A DNA stretch of 64,000 nucleotides from Flavobacterium tibetense (GCF_003293845.1 NZ_QLST01000006.1:62001-126000); one strand, 5' to 3'. Shown: positions 36,362 to 45,147, counted from the stretch's first letter. Numbers and translations: made by a program. Notes: generated from the letters alone by a model not told the origin.

Positions 36362-38560
36362 TCACTTATTAATATAACTCCTAATAATATGAAACAATTT
36401 GGCAGGCTCAAAAGGTTTAACGACAACATCGTTGATTTGAGCCTCTTTTATTTTATCCATAATTTCTTCTTTTTCAAAGGCGGTTACGGCGATAATTGGA
36501 AGTGTAAATCCTTTTTCGCGGATAATTTTTGAAGTTTCAAATCCGTTTATTTTTGGCATATTGATATCCATTAAAATGGCATCGAATTTTTCTGTTTGAA
36601 GCAGTTCTATTGCTTGATAACCGTCATCCACTAATTCACATTGGAAGTGATGATTTTCCAATAGCTTTTTGGTTACCACTTGATTGATTTTATTGTCCTC
36701 AACTACCAAAATACGATATTCGGTTTCATCTGATAAATCTACATCGTATTCGGTAATGAATTCTTTAGTTTTATCTTCACCCGATTGAAACGGAAGTTCA
36801 ACCGTAAAAGTAGTCCCAACATGCTCTTCGCTTTCTAATTGAATGGTTCCATTGAATAAAGAAACTAGTTTTTGTACAATGGTCAAACCTAATCCAGTTC
36901 CTTGATAATCGTCATCTCGTCTTTCAATTTGTACAAATTTTTCAAAAACTTTTTCTTGATATTGTTTTGGAATTCCAATGCCGTTGTCAACCACTTGAAA
37001 AGTAATATAATAAAGGTTGTTTTCCTTTTTTCGCAAATCAGCCGTAACCGAAACTTTACCATTTTTCGTAAACTTCAATGAGTTGCTCAATAAATTCATA
37101 ATAATTTGCGACAAACGAATGGAATCTCCATATAAAAATTCAGGCAATTGGTGGTCTACCTTAACTTCAATTTGGTTGTTGTTTTTTCTTGCAATCGTTT
37201 CCAAAGAATCTTTAATAGTAACCAATTTATCTTCCAAATTGAAAACTACATTTTCTAAAACCACTTTGTTTTCCTCAATTTTGTATACTTTCAAAATGTC
37301 ATTTACCAACGCCAATAAATAATTAGCAGAAAACTTCAAAGCTTTTAAATGCGAACTTTCTCGTAAAACTTTGTATTCTTCTTCTAAAATTTCTGCTGTT
37401 CCAATTACACCATAAAGTGGCGTTCGCAATTCGTGACTAATGGTTGAAATAAATTGTGATTTTAAATTGGAAGCTTCTTCGGCCTTTTCTTTGGCAATTT
37501 TTAAATCTGCATTTGCCTTTTTCAATTCTAAATTAGTGCGTTTACGTTGTTTGTTGTTTTTATACAGAGTAAAAACCAACAACATTAGTACTGTAAAAAT
37601 GACAATAAACAATATAACTATGATTCGGCTGCTTTGTAATTTTTGTTCCTGAATTTCGCGTTCGGCTTTTATCTTTTGAAACTGACGAGTGGCTTCTTGT
37701 TTTTCAATTTCACTTCCTAAAGTTGCTACTGATTGGCTGCGTTCTTCGTTGAAAATTTTATCTTTTAAAATGTCTTGTTTGGATAAATATTCATAAGCTT
37801 TATCAAATTCACCTCTAGCATGATAAAACACCGAAATAAAGCGATACGCGTTTAAAATATGCGTATTCAAATACCCATCTTCATTATTAGCATCGCAAAA
37901 AGCAATTGTTTTTAAGTAGAATTCTTCTGCTTTTACATCATTTTTTTGAGCGTCATAGTAATTTGCATAGAGCAAATTCATAGTAATTTTAGCTTCAATA
38001 TCTCCTTCTGTATCAACGTAATTTTTTACATCATTTAAGTACCCAATGCCTTCAGCGTAATTACCTACTTTAAACAATGCGGAAACCAAATTCATCTTGG
38101 AGAAAGTAATTTCAGAAATATCATTGAACTTTTGTGAGTATTGAATTCCTAATTTGTAGTGCTTAATTCCTTCTTCGTAATTCACTTCATGGTAACAATA
38201 TACATTGGCTAAATTATTATTCAACCAACCTTTTATTGTATCATTATTGGTTTTATTGGCATACGTTAATCCTTTTTTATAGTACGAAATGGATTTTTGT
38301 AAATCGGAAAATTCAGCAAAATTCAAACCTATCAAGTTGTACGCTTTTGCGGCATGTAAATGTTGATTATGAGAAATAGCTAAATCTAATGCTTCATTGG
38401 CCAATTGGATGGATTTCTCATTTTCCAATTCCATAAACGATTTACCCGATTGTGAAAGTAACGATTTGATTTCCTTTAGAATAGCTTTATCATCCTGTGC
38501 TAAACAAGTTAAAGATAAGCACGAAAGTAAAAGAAAGAAAAGTATTTTTTGGCTATTCAT
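36362..38560 (-). CDS. TPR-containing hybrid sensor histidine kinase / response regulator
   Basis: The 732-residue protein starts with a signal peptide (LLLSCLSLTCLAQ), then about 250 residues of TPR-like repeats facing the periplasm, a membrane helix (about 308-330, IIVILFIVIFTVLMLLVF), a coiled-coil linker and the HisKA domain (phospho-His in STISHELRTPLYG). The HATPase domain follows (NLLSNSLKFTKNG as N-box, DNGIGIPKQYQ and GTGLGL as G-boxes). A C-terminal receiver domain has the acceptor Asp in AILMDINMPK and the conserved Lys in VVKPFEP. It lacks a DNA-binding output, so it must pass phosphate to a separate partner. The sensed signal is unknown. Confidence 0.93.
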   Translation of the reverse strand: MNSQKILFFLLLSCLSLTCLAQDDKAILKEIKSLLSQSGKSFMELENEKSIQLANEALDLAISHNQHLHAAKAYNLIGLNFAEFSDLQKSISYYKKGLTYANKTNNDTIKGWLNNNLANVYCYHEVNYEEGIKHYKLGIQYSQKFNDISEITFSKMNLVSALFKVGNYAEGIGYLNDVKNYVDTEGDIEAKITMNLLYANYYDAQKNDVKAEEFYLKTIAFCDANNEDGYLNTHILNAYRFISVFYHARGEFDKAYEYLSKQDILKDKIFNEERSQSVATLGSEIEKQEATRQFQKIKAEREIQEQKLQSSRIIVILFIVIFTVLMLLVFTLYKNNKQRKRTNLELKKANADLKIAKEKAEEASNLKSQFISTISHELRTPLYGVIGTAEILEEEYKVLRESSHLKALKFSANYLLALVNDILKVYKIEENKVVLENVVFNLEDKLVTIKDSLETIARKNNNQIEVKVDHQLPEFLYGDSIRLSQIIMNLLSNSLKFTKNGKVSVTADLRKKENNLYYITFQVVDNGIGIPKQYQEKVFEKFVQIERRDDDYQGTGLGLTIVQKLVSLFNGTIQLESEEHVGTTFTVELPFQSGEDKTKEFITEYDVDLSDETEYRILVVEDNKINQVVTKKLLENHHFQCELVDDGYQAIELLQTEKFDAILMDINMPKINGFETSKIIREKGFTLPIIAVTAFEKEEIMDKIKEAQINDVVVKPFEPAKLFHIIRSYINK

Positions 38561-38591
38561 TTTTAATTGTAAATCAAAAAACTAAAGTAAT

Positions 38592-38616
38592 AAAAAATCC
38601 TGACAATGTCAGGATT
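38592..38616 (-). terminator. Terminator after ettA
   Basis: A stem of tcctgac / gtcagga closed over a 3-nt loop, with flanking AA/TT, is followed on the minus strand by a U-run (A6 at 38592-38597 on the plus strand). Confidence 0.82.
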
Positions 38617-38627
38617 CTTGTATAAAA

Positions 38628-40319
38628 TTAACGAATTAATTTTTTGTATTTAATTCTTGTTGGTGTTACTTCTTTTCCAAGGCGTTTTCTTTTGTTTTCT
38701 TCATATTCAGAGAAACTTCCCTCAAAATGATATACTTGCGAATCGCCTTCAAAAGCTAGAATGTGCGTACAAACTCTATCTAAAAACCATCTGTCGTGCG
38801 AAATAATTACAGCACAACCAGCAAAGTTTTCTAAACCTTCTTCCAATGCACGTAACGTGTTAATATCCAAATCATTCGTTGGCTCATCTAATAACAAAAC
38901 GTTTCCTTCTTCTTTCAACGTCATGGCTAAATGCAAACGGTTGCGCTCTCCACCAGAAAGTGTAGCTACTTTTTTGTTTTGTTCGCTTCCACCAAAATTG
39001 AAGCGAGACAAATAAGCTCGAGAATTTACTTGTCTTCCGCCCATCATAATCAACTCTTGTCCGTCACAAAAGTTTTCCCAAATCGATTTATTTGAATCAA
39101 TATTGGAATGCGTTTGATCTACGTATGCAATTTTTACGGTATCACCAATAGAAAAAGTTCCTCCATCAGGTTGCTCCTCGCCCATTATCATTCTAAAAAT
39201 AGTAGATTTACCAGCACCATTAGGACCAATAATTCCAACAATTCCTGCTTGTGGTAAAACAAAATTCAAATCATCATACAACAATTTGTCTCCGTACGCT
39301 TTAGCTACATTTTTAGCTTCAATTACATTTGTTCCTAAACGAGGCCCGTTTGGAATGTATATTTCTAGCTTTTCATCTAAAACTTTTTGATCTTCATTTA
39401 AAAGCTTATCATAATTTTGTAAACGCGCTTTTTGTTTGGTTTGTCTTCCTTTTGCACCTTGACGCACCCATTCTAACTCACGTTCTAATGTTTTTCTATG
39501 CTTAGAAGCTGATTTTTCTTCTTGCTCCATTCGTTTTGATTTTTGATCTAACCAAGAAGAATAATTTCCTTTCCAAGGAATTCCTTGTCCTCTATCTAGC
39601 TCTAAAATCCAACCCGCAACATTATCCAAGAAATACCTGTCGTGCGTTACTGCAATTACGGTTCCTGCATATTGTTGTAAATGTTGCTCTAACCAAAGTA
39701 CCGATTCAGCATCTAAGTGATTGGTTGGCTCATCCAACAGTAAAACATCTGGTTGTTGCAATAATAAACGACATAAAGCTACTCTACGTTTTTCTCCACC
39801 AGATAATACTTTAATTGGCGTATCTGCATCTGGCGTGCGAAGTGCATCCATCGCTACTTCTAGTTTGTTATCGATTTCCCAAGCACCAGCAGCGTCAATT
39901 TTATCTTGTAGTTCTGCTTGTCTGTCCATCAGTTTCTGCATTTTATCTGCATCTTCATATACTTCTGGTAAGCCGAACATATCGTTAATTTTATTGAACT
40001 CATCTAAAAGGGCGTAAATTTCAGCTGCTCCTTCGCGAACAATTTCAATAACCGTTTTATTTTCATCTAATTGAGGTTCTTGTTCCAAATAGCCAACAGT
40101 ATAACCTGGTGCAAAAACCAAATCGCCTTGGAAATTCTTATCTAATCCTGCAATAATCTTTAAAAGTGATGACTTTCCTGATCCATTAAGACCTAAAATA
40201 CCAATTTTTGCTCCGTAGAAGAAACTCAAATAAATATCTTTCAAAACTTGTTTGTTTGTACTTGAGTAAATTTTGTTTACTCGCGACATAGAAAATATAA
40301 CCTTCTTATCGTCTGACAT
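38628..40319 (-). CDS. ettA: Energy-dependent translational throttle protein EttA (ABC-F)
   Basis: The 563-residue soluble protein has two ABC cassettes: Walker A GLNGSGKSSLLK and GPNGAGKSTIFR, signatures LSGGEKRRVALC and LSGGERNRLHLA, Walker B with LLLDEPTNHLDAE and LLLDEPTNDLD. Between them lies a charged linker with the EttA-type arm (EWVRQGAKGRQTKQKAR). EttA binds the ribosomal E site and adjusts initiation to ATP level. I start at ATG 40319 (MSDDKKVIFSM), since the ATG ten codons upstream gives an unlikely N-terminus. Length matches E. coli EttA (555). Confidence 0.94.
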   Translation of the reverse strand: MSDDKKVIFSMSRVNKIYSSTNKQVLKDIYLSFFYGAKIGILGLNGSGKSSLLKIIAGLDKNFQGDLVFAPGYTVGYLEQEPQLDENKTVIEIVREGAAEIYALLDEFNKINDMFGLPEVYEDADKMQKLMDRQAELQDKIDAAGAWEIDNKLEVAMDALRTPDADTPIKVLSGGEKRRVALCRLLLQQPDVLLLDEPTNHLDAESVLWLEQHLQQYAGTVIAVTHDRYFLDNVAGWILELDRGQGIPWKGNYSSWLDQKSKRMEQEEKSASKHRKTLERELEWVRQGAKGRQTKQKARLQNYDKLLNEDQKVLDEKLEIYIPNGPRLGTNVIEAKNVAKAYGDKLLYDDLNFVLPQAGIVGIIGPNGAGKSTIFRMIMGEEQPDGGTFSIGDTVKIAYVDQTHSNIDSNKSIWENFCDGQELIMMGGRQVNSRAYLSRFNFGGSEQNKKVATLSGGERNRLHLAMTLKEEGNVLLLDEPTNDLDINTLRALEEGLENFAGCAVIISHDRWFLDRVCTHILAFEGDSQVYHFEGSFSEYEENKRKRLGKEVTPTRIKYKKLIR

Positions 40320-40497
40320 AATTTTGTTTAATTTAATTTTCGGATACAAATATACTGCTATTCCTTTAGGATTTAAAAGATTTTAAATTGAAAAACTACA
40401 AACTCATAAATATTAGTTAACACTTTAGAAATAAAAAGAAATTAGTAAAAAACTTAGTATTTTTACGCTTACGATTCAATCATTTATCAAAAATACA

Positions 40498-42624
40498 ATG
40501 AACAAAAAAAACCTATTAATCTTAACATTTGCTAGTATGACAATGATTACCAGCACGACAGTTGCTCAAAAAAAGCAAACGAATCTAAATCCATTTTTTG
40601 AAAAGTACAATACGCCGTACAACGTTCCTACATTTGATAAAATAAAAGTAGAACATTTTAAACCAGCGTTTTTGGAAGGAATCAAACAACAAGAAAAAGA
40701 AATTGATGCTATTGCAAGCAACACACAAAAAGCTACTTTCGAAAACACCATTTTAGCAATGGAAAATTCAGGGAAACTGTTGAGTGAAGTTTCTACCGTT
40801 TTCTTCAATTTGAGTTCAGCGAATACGAATGCTGACATTCAAAAAATTGCTCAAGAAGTTTCTCCATTACTTGCCGCTCATAGCGATAACATCAACTTAA
40901 ACGAAAAGTTATTCCAAAAAGTAAACAGTCTTTGGCAAAGTAAAAACCAATTAAATTTGGGAACAGAAGAAGCGAAATTACTAGAAAACGCTTATAAAAG
41001 ATTTACAAGAAATGGCGCAAAATTAGACGAAAATGCCAAAAACAGATTACGTCAAATCAATGCCGAATTGTCTTTATTATCGGTAAATTTTGGACAGAAT
41101 ATTTTAGTTGACACCAATGGTTTTGAAATGCTAATCGACAAAAAAGACGATTTAGTAGGTTTACCAGAATCAATAATTCAAGCTACTGCAGAAACTGCAA
41201 AAAGCAAAGGTCACGATGGAAAATGGTTATTTACTATTCACAATTCAAGTGTGATGCCATTTTTACAATACAGTGCTAATCGTGCATTAAGAGAAAAAAT
41301 GTACAAAGCCTACAAAAACAGAGGAAACAATGGTGGCGCCAATGATAACAATGAAAATGCTATTAAATTGGCGAATCTTCGTTTGGAAAAAGCGCAAATT
41401 CTAGGTTACGAAACTTTTGCACATTATGCATTGGAAGAAACAATGGCTAAAACTCCTGAAAAAGTAACGTCATTTTTGGAAGATTTATGGAAACCGTCAC
41501 TAGCAAAAGCCAATGAAGAAATTGCAGAAATCAAAACCATGATGAACAAAGATGGCATTTCTGGCGATGTACAACCTTGGGATTATAGTTTTTATAGTGA
41601 AAAAATCAGAAAAGCTAAATTTGATTTGGACGAACAAGAATTAGCGCCTTATTTCAGTATTGAAGGTGTTAGAGAAGGAATTTTCATGGTAACCAATAAA
41701 CTTTGGGGATTAAAATTCAAACAAATTACGAATGTTCCAGTGTATCATCCTGATGTGACTTCATGGGAAGTTATGGAAGCTGATGGCACACATTTGGGCG
41801 TTTTATTTATGGATATGCATCCAAGAAGTTCTAAAAGAGGTGGCGCTTGGATGACATCGTATCGTCCGCAAACGATGAAAGATGGAAAACGTGTAGCACC
41901 AGTAATTTCAATTGTTTGTAATTTTACAAAACCTACTAGCACTACTCCAGCTTTATTGACTTTTGATGAAGTAACTACATTTTTCCATGAATTTGGACAC
42001 GCTTTACACGGATTATTATCAGATGTGAAGTATAAAAGCTTAGCCGGGACTTCTGTTTCAAGAGATTTTGTTGAATTACCTTCACAAGTCATGGAAAATT
42101 GGGCTGCAGATCCAGTAGTTTTAAAAATGTATGCCAAACATTACAAAACTGGAGCTGTAATTCCAGATGAATTGATTGAAAAGTTAGAGAAAGCCGCAAC
42201 ATTCGGACAAGGATTTGCTACTACCGAATATTTAGCTTCTTCATTGTTAGACATGGATTACCATTCTATTACATCGCCAATTAGCGGAAAAGCAACTGAT
42301 TATGAAGCAAACTCAATGAAAAAATACGGATTAACTAGTGCAATTACGCCAAGACATAGCAGTACGCATTTTAGTCATGTTTTTTCTGGTGGCTATTCGG
42401 CGGGTTATTACAGTTATATTTGGTCGGGTGTTTTAGATACGGATGCTTTTGACCAATTTAAGAAAACCTATTTATTCAGTCAAGAAAAAGCGAAATCGTT
42501 CCGAAATAATATTTTATCAAAAGGAGGCACCGAAGATCCAATGGTTTTATACAAAAGATTCCGAGGAAGCGAACCTTCTATCGAACCTTTATTAAAGAAA
42601 AGAGGTTTAGACAAAAAATCATAA
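40498..42624 (+). CDS. dcp: M3 family metallopeptidase (dipeptidyl carboxypeptidase type)
   Basis: The 708-residue enzyme has a signal peptide (LLILTFASMTMITSTTVAQ) and the M3 zinc motif HEFGHALHGLL (H497, E498, H501), with the third ligand Glu expected about 25 residues on in VSRDFVELPSQVMENW. It removes dipeptides from the C-terminus of peptides or cleaves short peptides, here probably in the periplasm. PFFEKYNTPYNVPTFDKIK at the mature N-terminus and SKGGTEDPMVLYKRFRG near the end are typical of the Dcp/OpdA group. The gene is followed by a terminator that shares 23 identical bases with two more copies downstream. Confidence 0.93.
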   Translation: MNKKNLLILTFASMTMITSTTVAQKKQTNLNPFFEKYNTPYNVPTFDKIKVEHFKPAFLEGIKQQEKEIDAIASNTQKATFENTILAMENSGKLLSEVSTVFFNLSSANTNADIQKIAQEVSPLLAAHSDNINLNEKLFQKVNSLWQSKNQLNLGTEEAKLLENAYKRFTRNGAKLDENAKNRLRQINAELSLLSVNFGQNILVDTNGFEMLIDKKDDLVGLPESIIQATAETAKSKGHDGKWLFTIHNSSVMPFLQYSANRALREKMYKAYKNRGNNGGANDNNENAIKLANLRLEKAQILGYETFAHYALEETMAKTPEKVTSFLEDLWKPSLAKANEEIAEIKTMMNKDGISGDVQPWDYSFYSEKIRKAKFDLDEQELAPYFSIEGVREGIFMVTNKLWGLKFKQITNVPVYHPDVTSWEVMEADGTHLGVLFMDMHPRSSKRGGAWMTSYRPQTMKDGKRVAPVISIVCNFTKPTSTTPALLTFDEVTTFFHEFGHALHGLLSDVKYKSLAGTSVSRDFVELPSQVMENWAADPVVLKMYAKHYKTGAVIPDELIEKLEKAATFGQGFATTEYLASSLLDMDYHSITSPISGKATDYEANSMKKYGLTSAITPRHSSTHFSHVFSGGYSAGYYSYIWSGVLDTDAFDQFKKTYLFSQEKAKSFRNNILSKGGTEDPMVLYKRFRGSEPSIEPLLKKRGLDKKS

Positions 42625-42667
42625 AAACAAAAATTCCCGAATTAGCAGTAATTCGGGATTTTTTTTG
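42622..42667 (+). terminator. dcp terminator, first copy of the repeated terminator block
   Basis: The stem tcccgaatta / taattcggga (42635-42644 and 42649-42658) with loop gcag is followed by T8. The 23 bases from 42622 to 42644 recur exactly around the terminators at 43.50 and 44.76 kb. Confidence 0.9.
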
Positions 42668-42688
42668 GTAGGAAACCTTTTTTTAATT

Positions 42689-42718
42689 GGTATATAAAAG
42701 GATTTGTATACCAGCGGT
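42689..42718. repeat. Hairpin followed by ACCAGCGGT motif, copy 1
   Basis: GGTATA (42689-42694) pairs with TATACC (42707-42712), and ACCAGCGGT covers 42710-42718. A second copy with a different stem but the same trailing motif is at 43590-43615. It sits just beyond the 3' end of a leftward accessory gene. Confidence 0.55.
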
Positions 42719-42724
42719 GCTTTT

Positions 42725-43363
42725 TTATTTCAGTTTTCCAATCCACACATCGCCTTTTGGATAAAAATAAATTTTCTCATTATCTTTTTCAATTACGTGA
42801 AATTTCTCTTGAATTAGTTTTTTGTAAAATCGTTGGTCTTTATGATATTCCTTTTCAATTTTATATTGTTCTTTTGGCCAATTTATTTCACATTCGTGAA
42901 TAGAGTCCAAATCAATTTTTTTGTCCCAAGCAAATTTTTGTAATTCAGTTGATAATTTTCCAAATTGATTGGTGTCTAATTCGCTATTTTTCTTAGAAAC
43001 TAAAAAACTTTCATTTTCGTAATAAGCTACTTTTTCGTCTATTGCACACACAACTTCTGATTTCAGCATTCTCGGATTATAAAGCCAAATTGCTAAATAA
43101 TATTCTTTATTTAATTTATCAAGTTCATTTTTCCATTCAAAATATGTTTTTAACAGAGTCTCGATAATTATTTTTCTTAACTCTCCTTTTATTCCAAATT
43201 CCTCACCATACCATTCTTCAATTTCATAATTAAAATATTTTTCCTGATATAGGAAATCTATATCTAATTTGGAATCAGAGTCAATAATTGACTTATTTAT
43301 ATCTCTGATGATTTTCTTTGAAAAAATAGTTTTCTTTTTCATTTCGGATTTTCTAAAATGCAC
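42725..43363 (-). CDS. Uncharacterised accessory protein (212 residues)
   Basis: I do not recognise this protein. It is soluble, highly charged (Lys/Glu-rich), with predicted helices and no signal peptide. Visible landmarks are EIEEWYGEEFGIKGELRKII, YLAIWLYNPRMLKSEVVCAI (a beta-strand-rich patch) and KIYFYPKGDVWIGKL at the end. A second in-frame ATG seven codons in (43342) may be the true start. It is A/T-rich, stands alone between dcp and a duplicated leader and terminator block, and is likely accessory. A leader of about 130 bp upstream is shared with the DUF5677-like gene's upstream region. Confidence 0.65.
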   Translation of the reverse strand: MHFRKSEMKKKTIFSKKIIRDINKSIIDSDSKLDIDFLYQEKYFNYEIEEWYGEEFGIKGELRKIIIETLLKTYFEWKNELDKLNKEYYLAIWLYNPRMLKSEVVCAIDEKVAYYENESFLVSKKNSELDTNQFGKLSTELQKFAWDKKIDLDSIHECEINWPKEQYKIEKEYHKDQRFYKKLIQEKFHVIEKDNEKIYFYPKGDVWIGKLK

Positions 43364-43498
43364 TACAACTTGTTTACATACGAAACTTCCTAACTACTCT
43401 AACGCCGTATTGGTAAAATTGTCGAAAGTTTTACAAGTTTTGATTTGATCAAAAATAATAAAAAAAGATTTAACAAATCAACTTGAACTAAAAACAAA

Positions 43499-43537
43499 AA
43501 TTCCCGAATTACTCAATAACTCGGGAATTTTTTTTGG
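43499..43537. terminator. Repeated terminator, second copy
   Basis: Arms aattcccga (43499-43507) and tcgggaatt (43521-43529) with T8 following. It could end transcription in either direction. On the minus strand it separates the DUF5677-like gene from the 212-residue gene. Confidence 0.85.
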
Positions 43538-43547
43538 TGTGAAAAAA

Positions 43548-43571
43548 CTATACTCTACCTTTCAATGCGTT
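43548..43571 (-). pseudogene. 3' remnant of the 60-residue membrane-protein gene
   Basis: Read on the minus strand these 24 bases encode NALKGRV and a stop, exactly the C-terminus of the intact gene at 44810, with one synonymous change (GGC to GGT). Upstream of Asn the match ends abruptly. This is what a partial duplication, or insertion of foreign DNA at the 3' end of a gene with restoration of that end, would leave behind. Confidence 0.8.
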
Positions 43572-43589
43572 TTTTTTATTTAGTTGTTA

Positions 43590-43615
43590 CACGAAAGAAT
43601 TCGTGCACCAGCGGT
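43590..43615. repeat. Hairpin followed by ACCAGCGGT motif, copy 2
   Basis: CACGAA (43590-43595) pairs with TTCGTG (43600-43605), followed by CACCAGCGGT ending at 43615. Compared with copy 1 both sides of the stem are changed while pairing is kept. Another short palindrome (CGGAAAGCATTTCCG, about 43639-43653) follows. Confidence 0.6.
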
Positions 43616-43689
43616 CAATTTTTATCTACTTTATAGGCACGGAAAGCATTTCCGCTATCGTTGCGGTGATACATCCGAGCGGTCGGGTT

Positions 43690-44577
43690 TTATTCTTTTG
43701 TATTTAATTCATTTGAAAACTTAACGAGCATTAGAAATAAAATTGGTATCATATTTTTCAATTCACTATAATATTCAAATGAAGATTTTAATTTATCATT
43801 TAAAGGAAGATATTTCATATCATAGTTTTTTTTAATTTTAATTTTATCATCTGGGTCAGGAAGCATACTAAAAGGCATTGATGCACACATTATTGCATAA
43901 GTTAAGGTAAAATGTGAGTCATTTGATATTGTTTCAACGCCTAATAACTCATTTTTTAAGTCGGATTCAAAGCTAAAACCATCAATCATATTACTTGGAT
44001 GTGATGTTGTGCTTAAAACAGCCTTCATATGAGAAATTTGAGTGTCTAAATTTCCAAACCATGTTAGCTTTTTATTAGAAACTTGATCCTTTATAAATTT
44101 TTCAGTTTTACTGCTTTTTATATATTTATGCCAAAACTCATTTGATTCTTTAAAGCCAAAATTGTTTCTATATTCTTCTAAAAAAGATGAATCAAGCTTG
44201 CACCTTGACCAAATTAATGAGGTTTCATATACTAATCGCAAAATAGTTCTTGCATCAGTATCTAAACCATAACTACATAATAACCTTATTGATGTTAGAT
44301 GTTTAATTTGTCTAATTGTTAATCTATAATATGTAATAGAAAATTTATTTTTTTCTAAAGCACTAAGTAAATAAAATTCAGAAAGAATTCTTAATAAAAC
44401 AATATATTCATCTAGATATGCAAACAATGATGATATTTTGGAATTTTTAACTTCAATATTAAATTCATCATAAATATTTTCACCAAATGTTTTTTCGACA
44501 AAAGTAAACCCCTTTTTATTGTATAAAAGTTTAATGGTATTAATTGCATGTTGATAAGATAATAGGGTTCCTGGCAT
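43690..44577 (-). CDS. DUF5677-like protein of unknown function
   Basis: The 295-residue, mostly helical, soluble protein contains RLLCSYGLDTDARTILRLVYE, which resembles the DUF5677 core in which a helix with GL..AR..LR.L.E is the hallmark. No catalytic motif is evident, and function is unknown for the family. The reading is very A/T-rich with many Ile, Asn and Ser. The gene is alone, leftward, and bracketed by ~200-bp direct repeats, suggesting it arrived as a unit. Its upstream region carries the same leader as the 212-residue gene. The DUF name is from memory and moderately sure. Confidence 0.65.
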   Translation of the reverse strand: MPGTLLSYQHAINTIKLLYNKKGFTFVEKTFGENIYDEFNIEVKNSKISSLFAYLDEYIVLLRILSEFYLLSALEKNKFSITYYRLTIRQIKHLTSIRLLCSYGLDTDARTILRLVYETSLIWSRCKLDSSFLEEYRNNFGFKESNEFWHKYIKSSKTEKFIKDQVSNKKLTWFGNLDTQISHMKAVLSTTSHPSNMIDGFSFESDLKNELLGVETISNDSHFTLTYAIMCASMPFSMLPDPDDKIKIKKNYDMKYLPLNDKLKSSFEYYSELKNMIPILFLMLVKFSNELNTKE

Positions 44578-44631
44578 GAATAAATTGGATTAAGCTCTTG
44601 AATTCTCAGTTCTGCGGTAATCTTACTGTTA

Positions 44632-44833
44632 ACTCGTTTATAAACAAAACTTACTAACCTCTCCCGTACCTTATTGGCAAAGTTGTTAAAAAATTTACAA
44701 GTTCTGATTTCTTCAAAAATAAGAAAAAAACATTAAAAAATTCAACTTAAACTAAAAACAAAAATTCCCGAATTACTAAATAATTCGGGAATTTTTATTG
44801 GTATAAAAACTATACTCTGCCTTTCAATGCGTT
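44632..44833. repeat. Direct repeat B (leader + terminator + end of intact gene)
   Basis: This copy starts ACTCGTTTATAAAC and aligns with repeat A through to the NALKGRV codons of the 60-residue gene. Its terminator stem (13 bp) is more perfect than that of copy A (9 bp), suggesting B is the original site and A the decayed copy. Confidence 0.85.
44763..44793 (-). terminator. Repeated terminator, third copy
   Basis: A 13-bp perfect stem (aattcccgaatta at 44763-44775, taattcgggaatt at 44781-44793) with loop ctaaa and A-run on the left, ending the leftward 60-residue gene. Confidence 0.9.
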
Positions 44834-44992
44834 AAAAACCCAAGCGATGGCAAAAAAACCAACACCAACAGCTCCAAATCCCCAACCTGCTACATCATCA
44901 TAACGATAAATACCCAAACCAATAATTAAGATTCCCATCAAAATCATAATAAATGTTGCCCAAGCCAAAACTGTATTCTTATTCATTCCCAT
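44810..44992 (-). CDS. CAL67264-type small membrane protein
   Basis: The 60-residue product has two membrane helices (LAWATFIMILMGILIIGLGI and a second one, WGFGAVGVGFFAIAWVF) joined by YRYDDVAG, with the C-terminus NALKGRV. This resembles the conserved Bacteroidota family labelled CAL67264; the label is from memory. Function is unknown. The start could be the first or third codon (both ATG). The last eight codons and the terminator are duplicated 1262 bp away, so the gene's 3' end is the apparent target of an insertion or duplication event. It is divergent from the mrp operon. Confidence 0.8.
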   Translation of the reverse strand: MGMNKNTVLAWATFIMILMGILIIGLGIYRYDDVAGWGFGAVGVGFFAIAWVFNALKGRV

Positions 44993-45147
44993 AGTGAAGT
45001 CATTTAAAATTTGAGGAGAGCAAATATAGTAAAATTATATAGTTTGATAAATGCTAATCAACAATTCCCAAACAATTTCTTTAAAAACGAACTGTTAAAT
45101 TTATGCTATGATTTTCCATAAATAGCTTCAAAACCCTTGAAAATTCG

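Larger units (their letters stand above)
43368..43571. repeat. Direct repeat A (leader + terminator + gene remnant)
   Basis: About 204 bp that aligns along its whole length with 44632-44833, by eye more than three-quarters identical. In plus-strand order it holds a leader-like part (starts ACTTGTTTAC), the terminator hairpin (43499-43529), and an eight-codon remnant of the 60-residue membrane-protein gene. Copy B at 44632 ends inside the intact gene. The copies are 1262 bp apart and flank the DUF5677-like gene. The 326-bp gap 43364-43689 consists of this repeat plus the hairpins that follow it. Confidence 0.85.

Noticed and set aside
42622-44833. CRISPR array or integron
   Set aside because: The repeats are three long terminator blocks around whole genes, not short regular repeats with spacers, and there is no integron integrase or confirmed attC site.
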